DNA of 64,000 nucleotides, from assembly GCF_000467125.1 (NCBI RefSeq), contig NZ_BATJ01000006.1, positions 62,001-126,000 on the forward strand, given 5' to 3'. Of the stretch, positions 53,327 through 62,168 are shown piece after piece (within the stretch, counting starts at the first letter, position 1; each line of letters begins with the position of its first letter). The position numbers and the translations under genes were made by a program. The notes under the pieces are model-generated. The model had not been told where the DNA came from, did no database searches, and saw nothing but the letters and a program-made list of their open reading frames with translations. The DNA is from Vibrio proteolyticus NBRC 13287 (lineage in GTDB: Bacteria > Pseudomonadota > Gammaproteobacteria > Enterobacterales > Vibrionaceae).

Positions 53327-53351
53327 TGGGGGAGATATTTGAAGGCGGTAT

Positions 53352-54722
53352 TTATTCACATGGTGGTGCCATATGAATAATAGCGAGACCACCCAGTGAT
53401 GTTTCTCGGTATTTTTTATTCATATCTTTACCGGTTTGATACATAGTCTCAATGACCTTATCTAAAGAAATAAGGCATTTACTGGTTCGTTTGAGTGCCA
53501 TTCGGGATGCATTGATGGCTTTGACGGCACCCATGGCGTTTCGTTCTATACACGGTACCTGCACCAATCCGCCGATTGGGTCACAGGTCATACCCAGTGA
53601 GTGCTCCATGGCGATTTCCGCAGCGATGCACATCTGCTCGTTACTGCCGCCACGCAGTGCTGTCAGGCCCGCGGCCGCCATGGAGGAAGACACGCCAACT
53701 TCGCCCTGACAACCGACTTCAGCTCCGGAAATCGATGCATTAGTTTTGTACAGGATCCCGATGGCTCCAGCGACGGCCAAAAAATCTTTCAATTGTTTGG
53801 TATCAAGTGTTTTGATAAAGCGGTGGTAGTACATTAAAACCGCAGGTATAACGCCCGCGGCTCCATTTGTCGGTGACGTGACCACTTGACCGCCCGCTGC
53901 ATTTTCTTCGCTAACGGCAAAGGCAAACAGGTTAATCCAGTCCATGATTTCCATCGGGTCATTTTCGATAGCGGCGTTCGCTTCAAGCTTTTTGAGCAGG
54001 TTGGGGGCCCGGCGTGTTACGTTCAGTCCTCCTTCCAGAATACCTTCGGTTTCAAAGCCACGTTCCATACAGCGGCTCATGACCCGCCAAATCTGCTCCG
54101 CCTTCTGGTCAATGGTATCCATGTCTTGAAACGCCAATTCGTTGCGCAGCACCATGCCGCCGAGGCTCAGCCCGTTTTGTTCAGCCAGCTCCAGCATTTC
54201 TTCGGCGCTACTAAACGGGTACTCCACGCTGACGCTCTCTTCTTTACTGCCGTGTTCAAGTTCATCGGCGGTGGCGATGAAACCGCCGCCAATCGAGTAA
54301 TAGGTTTCGAAACCAACCTGATTACCGTGCTGGTCAAATGCTGTAATCGTCATACCGTTTTCATGCAACGGCAGGTTGTCACGATGGAACAGAATGTCAC
54401 TGTCGTAGTTGAAGGTGATGATTTTGTCGCCGGACAACGCGAGTTTGCCGTCATCAATGGCGGTGCGCATCGCTTCATTGGCACTGGTAATTTTAATGGT
54501 GTCCGGACGGTTACCCAGCAGACCGAGAATGACGGCACGATCCGTATGATGACCTTTGCCAGTCAGAGATAATGAACCGTAAAGATCGACTTGAATACGC
54601 TCAACGAGCCGGAGTTGAGGCTCTATCAGGCGGGTAAACTGATAACCTGCGATCATAGGCCCATTGGTGTGAGAACTGGAAGGGCCGACGCCAATTTTGA
54701 AAATATCGAATATTGACAGCAT
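53352..54722 (-). CDS. sdaA: L-serine ammonia-lyase, iron-sulfur type
   Basis: A 456-residue single-chain L-serine dehydratase converting serine to pyruvate and ammonia. It opens with [21 protein letters not shown], the conserved beta-domain start. Cysteines for the 4Fe-4S cluster lie in [27 protein letters not shown] and [10 protein letters not shown]. Length agrees with SdaA/SdaB (454-455). The ATG at 54722 gives the family N-terminus. sdaA and sdaB cannot be told apart with certainty. No serine transporter is adjacent. Confidence 0.94.
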   Translation of the reverse strand: MLSIFDIFKIGVGPSSSHTNGPMIAGYQFTRLIEPQLRLVERIQVDLYGSLSLTGKGHHTDRAVILGLLGNRPDTIKITSANEAMRTAIDDGKLALSGDKIITFNYDSDILFHRDNLPLHENGMTITAFDQHGNQVGFETYYSIGGGFIATADELEHGSKEESVSVEYPFSSAEEMLELAEQNGLSLGGMVLRNELAFQDMDTIDQKAEQIWRVMSRCMERGFETEGILEGGLNVTRRAPNLLKKLEANAAIENDPMEIMDWINLFAFAVSEENAAGGQVVTSPTNGAAGVIPAVLMYYHRFIKTLDTKQLKDFLAVAGAIGILYKTNASISGAEVGCQGEVGVSSSMAAAGLTALRGGSNEQMCIAAEIAMEHSLGMTCDPIGGLVQVPCIERNAMGAVKAINASRMALKRTSKCLISLDKVIETMYQTGKDMNKKYRETSLGGLAIIHMAPPCE

Positions 54723-55086
54723 ATAATTTTTACCTACTACGACAGTGCTAAGGGCAACCACAGCGATACAACAGTACTGAGCATCAGGTGGGTTGTGCGA
54801 ATAAGTGCTTCTGGTTATTTATAAATTTTAGTTGTTGGTCAGGCTTTTTGCTCTCTGGTGGTCTGACAGACTTCTTATGGTGTGTCATTGACCTTCGCCT
54901 GCTTTCCTACAGAGAACATTTAGTCAACTGGCCGTTTATTGAGCAAGGCTAAACCACGTTAGCACAACGACAGAGGTGCAAATACCGACGAAGTTTGAGG
55001 TTACTTAAAAAATGCTTGAGCGATCATTGTTTCTGCGGGGGAGGGATGGCTCAGACGAGCTGAGCCATAATGATAAGCCGATGGCT
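54723..55086. other. Intergenic region, no gene seen
   Basis: About 360 bases between the serine dehydratase start and the dedA stop, both on the minus strand. It should contain the sdaA promoter. I looked for a glycine riboswitch and found none, and I see no protein-coding frame with family resemblance. Confidence 0.5.
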
Positions 55087-55740
55087 TCAGGCACGAGTGC
55101 GTTTTTTCATCCACCAGCCAATCGTCACACTGATAATGCCGATGGCGAGCGTGATCAAAGGGGCCAACATCAGTAGCATCGTCACGGGTTTGGATAACGA
55201 TTCTGGCAGGAATTTAAGGCTGTATCCCAGCAAGACCAGAATGGCAATCCATAATGCTGAACTGATGGCGGCGAGATGGATAATACGGTAACCGTTTTGT
55301 TCCCGTAGCCCCATGACCAGAGGCACTAAGGAACGCACAACCGGCAGAAAGCGTGCCAGAAAGAGTGCCACCAAGCCGTACTTACCCAGCAATCGGTCGG
55401 TAGTGGTGAGATGTTGCTCGGGAACGTGTGTGAGCCACTGTCTTACACGCGGCCAGTATTGCAGTTGACGCCCCTGATAATACGCCAGCAAACTGCCCAG
55501 CCAGGCGGCGACCGTCAGCACCGCAATGATGGTGTACAAGTCGATGACGCCGAGTGCGGCAAGGCTGCCACTGAGTATAATGACACTGTCGCAAGGCAGA
55601 GGAGCCGCGGGTAGAAAAGCGCTCTCTAACCAGATGATTACCCCGATACACACGTATAAAGAAAGCATGCTAGTTTGCGTCAGCGCGTCGATGTTTTGAT
55701 GCCACAAGGCATCCACAATATTGATTACAGAATGAAACAT
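55087..55740 (-). CDS. DedA family membrane protein
   Basis: A 217-residue DedA/VTT-domain protein with about five to six membrane helices. The typical ESAFLPAAPLPCDSVIILSG (re-entrant loop with E and P-x-D) is near 38-58, and ARFLPVVRSLVPLVMGL near 130-147 carries the conserved arginines. DedA proteins recycle undecaprenyl phosphate or move lipids across the inner membrane, and many need the membrane potential. It lies 49 bases after the small membrane protein gene in the same direction. Confidence 0.9.
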   Translation of the reverse strand: MFHSVINIVDALWHQNIDALTQTSMLSLYVCIGVIIWLESAFLPAAPLPCDSVIILSGSLAALGVIDLYTIIAVLTVAAWLGSLLAYYQGRQLQYWPRVRQWLTHVPEQHLTTTDRLLGKYGLVALFLARFLPVVRSLVPLVMGLREQNGYRIIHLAAISSALWIAILVLLGYSLKFLPESLSKPVTMLLMLAPLITLAIGIISVTIGWWMKKRTRA

Positions 55741-55789
55741 AGGCTTACCTGAAATTGAAATGGGAACAAATAGCGAGGTAAAGCGGTTG

Positions 55790-56197
55790 TCAGGCCTGTA
55801 AGTAGCGGTATTGCAGGTGCAGGAATCGATAGCGTTTATGCCAGTGTCGGTCTCGGCATACGACCTGGCGCAACACGACAGAGATCAGAGTCGCGAGCAG
55901 TAAAATCACGCAAGCCAGATTGGTCAGATCGCTGAGTAAATCACTGTCGGCTGAGAGCGTATTCTTATCCGGTGCTTTGCCATAGTGGCGTGAATTGGCA
56001 GCAGGAAGAATCGCTTGTTGGAGATAAAACGCTTCGTTTAACCAGTGAGAGGAATGGTGTTGTTCGGTCAGTGACTCTGGGGTGAACCTTGCTTCGCCAC
56101 GCTCATTTTTTAGGTGTGGCAAGGCAGATGTCATCAGCGACATCAACATCACCACCAATAAAAACGGGCCTGCGCGAAACAGTTTACAACGAATCAT
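55790..56197 (-). CDS. Small membrane protein of unknown function
   Basis: A 135-residue protein with two hydrophobic segments: residues 8-25 (signal-anchor-like, FLLVVMLMSLMTSAL) and about 92-112 (LACVILLLATLISVVL). Between them is a periplasmic-looking stretch, and the tail is basic and aromatic (RDRHWHKRYRFLHLQYRYL). No family is recognised. It is the first gene of a likely two-gene operon with dedA. Confidence 0.65.
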   Translation of the reverse strand: MIRCKLFRAGPFLLVVMLMSLMTSALPHLKNERGEARFTPESLTEQHHSSHWLNEAFYLQQAILPAANSRHYGKAPDKNTLSADSDLLSDLTNLACVILLLATLISVVLRQVVCRDRHWHKRYRFLHLQYRYLQA

Positions 56198-56322
56198 ACT
56201 TCACAACTCACTCCGGTCTGGCCCGAGTATGTGGCGGGAATCGAGAAAAAGCAACGCAAAACTCGGTTGGGTTGTCATGCTCTGCAATAATGGGACAAAT
56301 CGGCCTTTACATTGGAATGGGT

Positions 56323-57189
56323 ATGATAGACCGCTTAGTGATCGTGTTGGGTAAACGCTTGGTCGGCAATCAGTTAACGCCTGAAGGCGAAGCGAGAATC
56401 TGTGCCGCGTTTGAAGCGCTGAGTCATTACGATGTGAATCGTACGGTGTTGGCAATATGCGGCGGCTACAGCGATAGTCAAACACAATCTGAATCGGCGG
56501 CGATGAAAACGCGGTTTGAGTCTTTGTGCCTGGAAACAGGATGGGATTTCCCGCCCGCTCAGGTTGTGATCGAGCAGCGCTCAACCAATACGATTGAGAA
56601 CATGACCTGCATGGCACAAACGCTGCTTTCATCTGGCGTGGTCAATGCCAGTCAAACGATAGCGGTTACCTTGGTGTCTACTGATTACCATCTGAAACGG
56701 ATTTTGATGGTCGAAAAGCAGATGCCCGAGCAGGGGTTACTGCGTCTTTTGATTGAGCGTTGCGCGCAGCATGGCTTGCATTTGGACATCAGCCTCAGTC
56801 AGGCCCAACACGTGGCTGCGCCTTATCCGTATGCAGGCGAGCGCGGGCAGCTATTTGCACTGGTTGATCAGTTAACACTTTATCGTGTGTTTCTGGAAGG
56901 TTACCAGAATCGCTGCTTTCGTGACAATGTCACAAATCGGCATCAGGCCGTATTTTATCAGACGCGAGATACGTTGCAGAGTGTCAGTGATCGCTTGAAT
57001 GATGCGCAAGCACCAGCACTGGTGAGTGTGGCTGGGCTGCTAGGCGAAATGATGATGCTGACTAAACCGCCGCTCAGACCAGAATTAGTCAGCGATGCGT
57101 TGATGGTGTTTGATCATAATTTGACGCTGTTGAATCGCTGGTGTGACCCAGAGCAAGGCCATGTTGGGCGCTGGTGGGGAGCTCGCTGA
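56323..57189 (+). CDS. YdcF/SanA-like DUF218 domain protein
   Basis: A 288-residue protein whose first 170 residues follow the DUF218 pattern: DRLVIVLGKRLVGNQLTPEGEARICAAFE, then ICGGYSDSQTQSESAAM and STNTIENM, and later VTLVSTDYHLKRILMVEK. The family includes ElyC, SanA and YdcF. YdcF binds S-adenosylmethionine and others affect envelope integrity. The remaining C-terminal part (180-288) is an extra helical region. There is no membrane anchor. The start is uncertain: ATG at 56317 or 56323, both with a modest GGA. Confidence 0.78.
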   Translation: MIDRLVIVLGKRLVGNQLTPEGEARICAAFEALSHYDVNRTVLAICGGYSDSQTQSESAAMKTRFESLCLETGWDFPPAQVVIEQRSTNTIENMTCMAQTLLSSGVVNASQTIAVTLVSTDYHLKRILMVEKQMPEQGLLRLLIERCAQHGLHLDISLSQAQHVAAPYPYAGERGQLFALVDQLTLYRVFLEGYQNRCFRDNVTNRHQAVFYQTRDTLQSVSDRLNDAQAPALVSVAGLLGEMMMLTKPPLRPELVSDALMVFDHNLTLLNRWCDPEQGHVGRWWGAR

Positions 57190-57200
57190 GGTCAAATCGA

Positions 57201-57227
57201 AAAAGGACACCCTGATGGTGTCCTTTT
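57201..57227. terminator. Bidirectional rho-independent terminator
   Basis: An 11-bp stem AAAAGGACACC / GGTGTCCTTTT with loop CTGAT between convergent genes. Confidence 0.92.
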
Positions 57228-57249
57228 CTCATTCTTGCCAGGTGATCGA

Positions 57250-57531
57250 TTACTGAGCGTCTTGCATCGATGTATTGTCGGCTTTTTTCTGATGTTCGCG
57301 GTAGTATTCCCACTGTTCAGTGCGGTCATTTTCAGAGAAAACACAGTAGGTGACGCGTTGGTCGTTCTCGGTGACGGTTTCCAGTTTGCCATCTTGTTGA
57401 ACACAGTACACCGAAGCCGGGTTAGCGATAGAGGTATACTCTTTTACGTCGTATTTATCAGGTTCATTCGAACAACCTGCCAGCAGTGCAGCGGCTGCCC
57501 CTAGCCCCACCAATAGATAGGATTTCTTCAT
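57250..57531 (-). CDS. DUF333-type lipoprotein
   Basis: A 93-residue lipoprotein. The signal peptide has lipobox LLAGC (Cys at about 20). The mature domain NPASVYCVQQDGKLETVTENDQR and YCVFSENDRTEQWEYYRE is the DUF333 pattern with two cysteines and W near the end. The family has been called putative hemolysin in databases without evidence. The ATG at 57531 is chosen because the lipoprotein signal begins at KKSYLL. Confidence 0.85.
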   Translation of the reverse strand: MKKSYLLVGLGAAAALLAGCSNEPDKYDVKEYTSIANPASVYCVQQDGKLETVTENDQRVTYCVFSENDRTEQWEYYREHQKKADNTSMQDAQ

Positions 57532-57764
57532 TTTGTACTCCAAGGTAACTGAAAGATTGGCCTTGCCAGTATAGACAACCTTATGAAAAACATTGTCTTA
57601 AGTGTGTCAAAAACGCCGAAGAGGTCTAAGAATTCGCCGACATATACCAGTGGCACGGCGCCAAAATTCCTTCAGTCGCAATTTCACGACAGCTGTTATG
57701 GTGAAAAAAAGTCGCTAACTCCCAGTCTGTACTAAAGTTTTATGAACAGAGACGGAGTGCCGCA

Positions 57765-60665
57765 ATGATCAGGGTCGACCATAAGAAACGTTTTTCTTTT
57801 CCGTTGCACATACACATATCGACGCTGTTTGTGGTGTTGATTCTCTGTATGAGCCTGACGCAAATCTGGCTCACTAACCGCAGTATGGAAAGCGTGCTGC
57901 TTGAGGCAAATAAAAAAATCTTTTCTCGGATTGCCAGCGAAACACACGGCACACTGAAAGCTCAGTATGATCCTGCCTTGTCCGCCATCAGTGCGTTCCG
58001 ACAAGGTAACTTAGCCAGTGCCAGCTCTTTTAACCAACGGATTGAATACGTGTATGAAATTGGCAGCTTGTTACTGGAGTACCCTCACATCACCTCTTAC
58101 ACAGTCAGTTATCCAAATGGTGACTTTTTTGTGGTGAGCCACCTGAGCACACCGCAATACAAAGAGGACATGAAGGCACCAGCACATGCTCGTTTCGTTG
58201 CCGCCAGCTCCAGCGTGTATTCCAACCGCTTTGTTATGGCGTTTTATGACACGGATTTTCATGAACTGTACCGGACGACTGAACCCTCCGACAACTTTGA
58301 TCCCCGCACGCGGGACTGGTTCAAGCAATCTGTAGTTGAGGAAGCGCGCATCTCAGATCCGTATTTCTTCTATCGACTGCAAAAGGTGGGGCTGACCATC
58401 CACCGTAAAGCCGCAAATGGCACCGTGTTTGCAGCCGATGTACTGTTGCAGAATCTCTCCGACTCGCTGCGAGAAACCTTAGTAGAAAAGTCTTCGGTCA
58501 GGGTGCTGTTTGATGATCACCAACAGGTTTATGCCTTTAGTGACCCGAGCTATTTTGACGTTCAGAACCGCAGTCTCAACAATCGCCGCATTTATCTCAG
58601 TGATCTCAACTCCCCGATGATCACCAGCGCGGTACAACAGCAATCTAAAACCAACGCTCTGGGTGAGTTTGAATACAATGGGGAGCAGTGGTTCGGCGCG
58701 CTGGCGGATGTGGAGTTTTACCCAGGTAAAACATTACATTTGCTGATGGCGGCAAAATCGGATGAGCTGCTGCACCAGGCACAAGTGATTCGACGCAATA
58801 CCGTGTATTTGTCGGTTGCTCTGATTTTAATTGTGATTCCGTTGGCGTATTTGATTTCGCAGATGATAGCAAAGCCGATTCGCCAGGAAACGAATCGGGC
58901 ACGCGCGATCGAACGGCTCGATTTTTCGACAGAAAATGGCATTTACTCGCGCGTCAGAGAGATTTATCAGTTGCGTTCATCATTACAAAGTATGCAGGCG
59001 ACACTGCAACGCTTTGTGATGCTGACCAGCCGGATTGCGCATGAAGCGGACACTGACAAACTGCTGCATATGGTGTGTGACGAAGTGAGTGATGCGATCG
59101 AAGCCAAAGGCGTCTTTCTGTATCTGCTGGATTCCGAACATCATCTGCTGAAGCCCCGGCATGTTTGGTGGGAGGAGGCAGACCCTTTGGAGCTGAGTGC
59201 ATTCGAAAAGAAAAACATGCCTACTCAACGCGCCAGTCATTTTGTCCGCGATGTTTTTATTGCCAAGCAACGCACGGTACTGGACGGTAACAAGGTGCGA
59301 GGTATGCCGTCGTCGGTGCTTAAATCCGGTGAGCAGGGCGATTACGTCTTTTATCCTTTGCTGGACCGACAACGTCAGGTCATCGGCACTTTTGGGGTAT
59401 TGTACAAAGGAGAGCAGCGACAGCAGTATTTGGAGCGCTATACCCACTATATCGAAATGTTGATCAGTTATTTATCGGTGACACTTGATACGCGCAAGTT
59501 ACTCAAAGATCAGAAGGCGTTACTGGACTCAACCATCAAGTTGATGGCGAGTGCGATGGACACCAAATCCCCATATACTGGCAACCACTGTCAACGTGTC
59601 CCGGTGTTAACTGAATGGTTGAGTAAGGCGGCGCATGATTCCGATCGTGAGCCATTCAAAGCATTTTCGATGAGCCCCAACCAATTCGAAGAGTTACACA
59701 TCGCGGCGTGGTTACACGACTGTGGCAAGATCACTACGCCAGAGCATGTGGTCGACAAAGCCACCAAACTGGAGACTATCTACAACCGGATTCATGAAAT
59801 ACGTACCCGGTTTGAGGTGCTTAAGCGCGATGTGGAACTGGAAGTATGCAGACGATTTCTACCGCCGGTACTGCCTAATGAAGCGATGCAAGAAATGGAG
59901 CAAAGAATGGGTGAACTGGACGAGGAGTTTGCCTTTATCGCGGACCTCAATCAGGGCGAGCAGTTTGTCATGGACGAAGATGTTGAGCGGCTTAAGCGCA
60001 TCGGACAACGAAAATGGTTGCGGACCATGGATAAGTCACTCGGATTGTCATGGGAAGAGAGCGACAGGCTGGTCCAATCCACAGTGAAAACCCCAGACTT
60101 TGAACACTTGCTGGAAGACAAACCAGAACACCTGATTGCGTGGAAAGGCGATCGGACTCGTGACGCACGCTTTAACCTCCAGCCAACGCAATATCAGGCG
60201 AATCAGGGCGAGTTGTATAATTTGTCGGTCAAGCGCGGGACGTTGAATGAAGAAGAGCGCTTTATCATTAATGATCACATTGTACAGACCATTGTGATGT
60301 TGGAGTCATTGCCGTTTCCGAGTCACATGCGCCGGATCCCGCAAATCGCGGGTGGGCATCATGAGAAGATGAACGGGCAGGGGTATCCACTGGGGCTAAA
60401 AGCGAGCGAGATGCCACTGACTGCACGGGCTATGGCGATAGCCGATATTTTTGAGGCGCTGACCAGTACAGATAGGCCTTATAAAAAAGCCAAGACCTTA
60501 TCGGAATCGCTGCAAATCATGACGCGCATGGTGGCCGATGAGCACATCGACCCGGATTTATTTCGTTTGTTTATTGAGTCAGGGGTATACATGCAATACG
60601 CGCGGGCATTTTTAAAGCCCGAGCAGATTGATGACGTTGATGAAGCTCAGTACTTATCGTACTGA
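57765..60665 (+). CDS. Sensor c-di-GMP phosphodiesterase (dCache-HAMP-GAF-HD-GYP)
   Basis: A 966-residue inner-membrane sensor. TM1 is at about 20-37, a periplasmic dCache-like domain at 40-340 (FDPRTRDWFKQ is typical), and TM2 at about 345-368. A HAMP-like segment (AKPIRQETNRARAIERLDF) follows, then a GAF domain at about 415-580 and an HD-GYP domain with H651-D652 and HHEKMNGQGYP at 865-875. It should hydrolyse c-di-GMP to GMP. The distance between HD and HHE is 213 residues, over a hundred longer than usual, because of a charged helical insertion. It converges on a GGDEF gene 14 bases away. Confidence 0.92.
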   Translation: MIRVDHKKRFSFPLHIHISTLFVVLILCMSLTQIWLTNRSMESVLLEANKKIFSRIASETHGTLKAQYDPALSAISAFRQGNLASASSFNQRIEYVYEIGSLLLEYPHITSYTVSYPNGDFFVVSHLSTPQYKEDMKAPAHARFVAASSSVYSNRFVMAFYDTDFHELYRTTEPSDNFDPRTRDWFKQSVVEEARISDPYFFYRLQKVGLTIHRKAANGTVFAADVLLQNLSDSLRETLVEKSSVRVLFDDHQQVYAFSDPSYFDVQNRSLNNRRIYLSDLNSPMITSAVQQQSKTNALGEFEYNGEQWFGALADVEFYPGKTLHLLMAAKSDELLHQAQVIRRNTVYLSVALILIVIPLAYLISQMIAKPIRQETNRARAIERLDFSTENGIYSRVREIYQLRSSLQSMQATLQRFVMLTSRIAHEADTDKLLHMVCDEVSDAIEAKGVFLYLLDSEHHLLKPRHVWWEEADPLELSAFEKKNMPTQRASHFVRDVFIAKQRTVLDGNKVRGMPSSVLKSGEQGDYVFYPLLDRQRQVIGTFGVLYKGEQRQQYLERYTHYIEMLISYLSVTLDTRKLLKDQKALLDSTIKLMASAMDTKSPYTGNHCQRVPVLTEWLSKAAHDSDREPFKAFSMSPNQFEELHIAAWLHDCGKITTPEHVVDKATKLETIYNRIHEIRTRFEVLKRDVELEVCRRFLPPVLPNEAMQEMEQRMGELDEEFAFIADLNQGEQFVMDEDVERLKRIGQRKWLRTMDKSLGLSWEESDRLVQSTVKTPDFEHLLEDKPEHLIAWKGDRTRDARFNLQPTQYQANQGELYNLSVKRGTLNEEERFIINDHIVQTIVMLESLPFPSHMRRIPQIAGGHHEKMNGQGYPLGLKASEMPLTARAMAIADIFEALTSTDRPYKKAKTLSESLQIMTRMVADEHIDPDLFRLFIESGVYMQYARAFLKPEQIDDVDEAQYLSY

Positions 60666-60679
60666 GCGGGGCCGTTGGA

Positions 60680-61696
60680 CTAGACTGGCATAACGCGATT
60701 TCGGCCGAGGTGTTTGGCCTCGTACAACTGCTGATCTGCCCGGTCGACCAGAGACAAAGCGCTTTCACCCGCTTCCAGCTCAGCGACACCAAACGACGCG
60801 GTGATATTGCCGACCGGATCGCCAGTACGTTTATTCTTGATTGACAGCTTTTCAATGGCCCGGCGCAGTGTTTCGGCGAACTGGCGTGTGATTCGCAGTG
60901 ATTTGTTCGGCACAATCACGGCAAACTCTTCACCGCCATAACGATAGGCGGTAATGCCTTCACGGCAGGAGAGTTGCAAGCGACGAGCGAGACTCTTAAT
61001 GATGGTATCGCCAAATAAGTGGCCATAGGTATCGTTAAAGCCTTTGAAATGGTCGATATCGAGCAGGATCAGACTCAGATTCTGGTTGGCCGCGCACAGC
61101 GTTTCCAGATCTTCATCAAACGCACGGCGGTTGTAAAGGCTGGACAGGCTATCGAATAGCGCGTCCTGCTGTACCTCAGCCAATTGCTCTTTGAGGCGAC
61201 GGATCTCGCCACTGGCCGTGTTGAGCTGGCTGTTAAGAAAACGAGTGGAATGACGAATTTCACGTGATTCGGTCACCAAATCACGTACTAATCCCATCAC
61301 GTCTTCAATGGACATGTTTCCGTTATGCGCTGCTTCGAGCTGATCAATTTTCTTATCAATCATCGTGGAAAATGCAGACGTATCATCCAGCGTGTCTGAC
61401 ATGGTGCTGGAGACTTCGTGCACCAGCACTTCGATATTCGAACGCAGATCCGAAATACTGGTCTCGGCTTTGGTGGCTACATAGTTGTTGTACAGCATTT
61501 TGTTGGTTGCTGGCGGGCAAATACCCAGCTTGTCCAATACGTTATCCATTTCCACTGTCAACTGTGGAATCGCATTGTCAACATAGGTATACCAAAGCGC
61601 ATAATTTGCAGGAGTCGCTGCGACATGATTTTTCATCATCAGCGGCACTGCTTTCCGTAGGTTAGCAGTGGATTTTTTAAACTCGTCGTTGGCCAT
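60680..61696 (-). CDS. Diguanylate cyclase (GGDEF)
   Basis: A 338-residue soluble diguanylate cyclase that makes c-di-GMP from GTP. An N-terminal helical region (1-170, with TPANYALWYTYVDNAIPQL and a coiled coil before the domain) is a family sensor of unknown input. The GGDEF domain starts at about 175 (DALFDSLSSLYNRRAFDEDL), with the active site YGGEEF (GGEEF 254-258). The inhibitory-site position, normally R-x-x-D, is REGI (245-248), so product feedback should be absent. No membrane helices. The gene opposes the HD-GYP phosphodiesterase. Confidence 0.93.
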   Translation of the reverse strand: MANDEFKKSTANLRKAVPLMMKNHVAATPANYALWYTYVDNAIPQLTVEMDNVLDKLGICPPATNKMLYNNYVATKAETSISDLRSNIEVLVHEVSSTMSDTLDDTSAFSTMIDKKIDQLEAAHNGNMSIEDVMGLVRDLVTESREIRHSTRFLNSQLNTASGEIRRLKEQLAEVQQDALFDSLSSLYNRRAFDEDLETLCAANQNLSLILLDIDHFKGFNDTYGHLFGDTIIKSLARRLQLSCREGITAYRYGGEEFAVIVPNKSLRITRQFAETLRRAIEKLSIKNKRTGDPVGNITASFGVAELEAGESALSLVDRADQQLYEAKHLGRNRVMPV

Positions 61697-61922
61697 CTGT
61701 CGTTATTGTCAGGCAATCCTTTATTAGAACGCGTAGGTTACCCTAAAAATTGGCTATTTTCTTTAGTATTAGTAGGGTTTTTGAGAGGAATTAGACATTT
61801 ATTTGATGTCTGATATTCCGGTGACTTTCGATCTCTGACGTTATCATTAATTTGTTGCAGTTAAACATGATCAAAACCAAAAAAAATGCGTAATCATTAG
61901 AAAAAGTTACTCATATTTATCA

Positions 61923-62168
61923 TGGCAAAAACAGGCATTTATTGAATCGCAATTGATTGATTACGATGTGGCCTCAAACTGGGGAAATTGGCAATATCTA
62001 GCAGGAGTGGGCGCCGACCCAAGAGGGCATCGTCATTTTGATTTGGAGAAGTAGACTCAGATGTATGACCCGAAACAGCGATTTATTCAACGTTGGAAGA
62101 CTGTCACCGGTATTGACGGGCGAGATGTGGCTGACTGGCCGCGGGAATACCCGGGGAATTCGCAATGA
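61923..62168 (+). pseudogene. Cryptochrome-DASH C-terminal remnant
   Basis: Reading the frame ending at the TGA 62166-62168 gives [19 protein letters not shown] and [20 protein letters not shown]. This is the FAD-binding C-terminal signature of DASH-type cryptochromes. An in-frame TAG at 62052-62054 interrupts it where intact genes have a Gln codon (DLEKQ), and nothing recognisable precedes it. About the last 80 of roughly 430 codons remain. The stop overlaps the photolyase ATG as ATGA, which is the relic of an operon join. Confidence 0.85.

Noticed and set aside
53886..54572. 228-codon open frame antisense to the serine dehydratase gene
   Set aside because: It is fully contained in sdaA, lacks any family resemblance and is explained by codon bias of the real gene.
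54723..55086. Glycine or other riboswitch upstream of the serine dehydratase gene
   Set aside because: I searched both strands by eye for conserved aptamer cores and found none.
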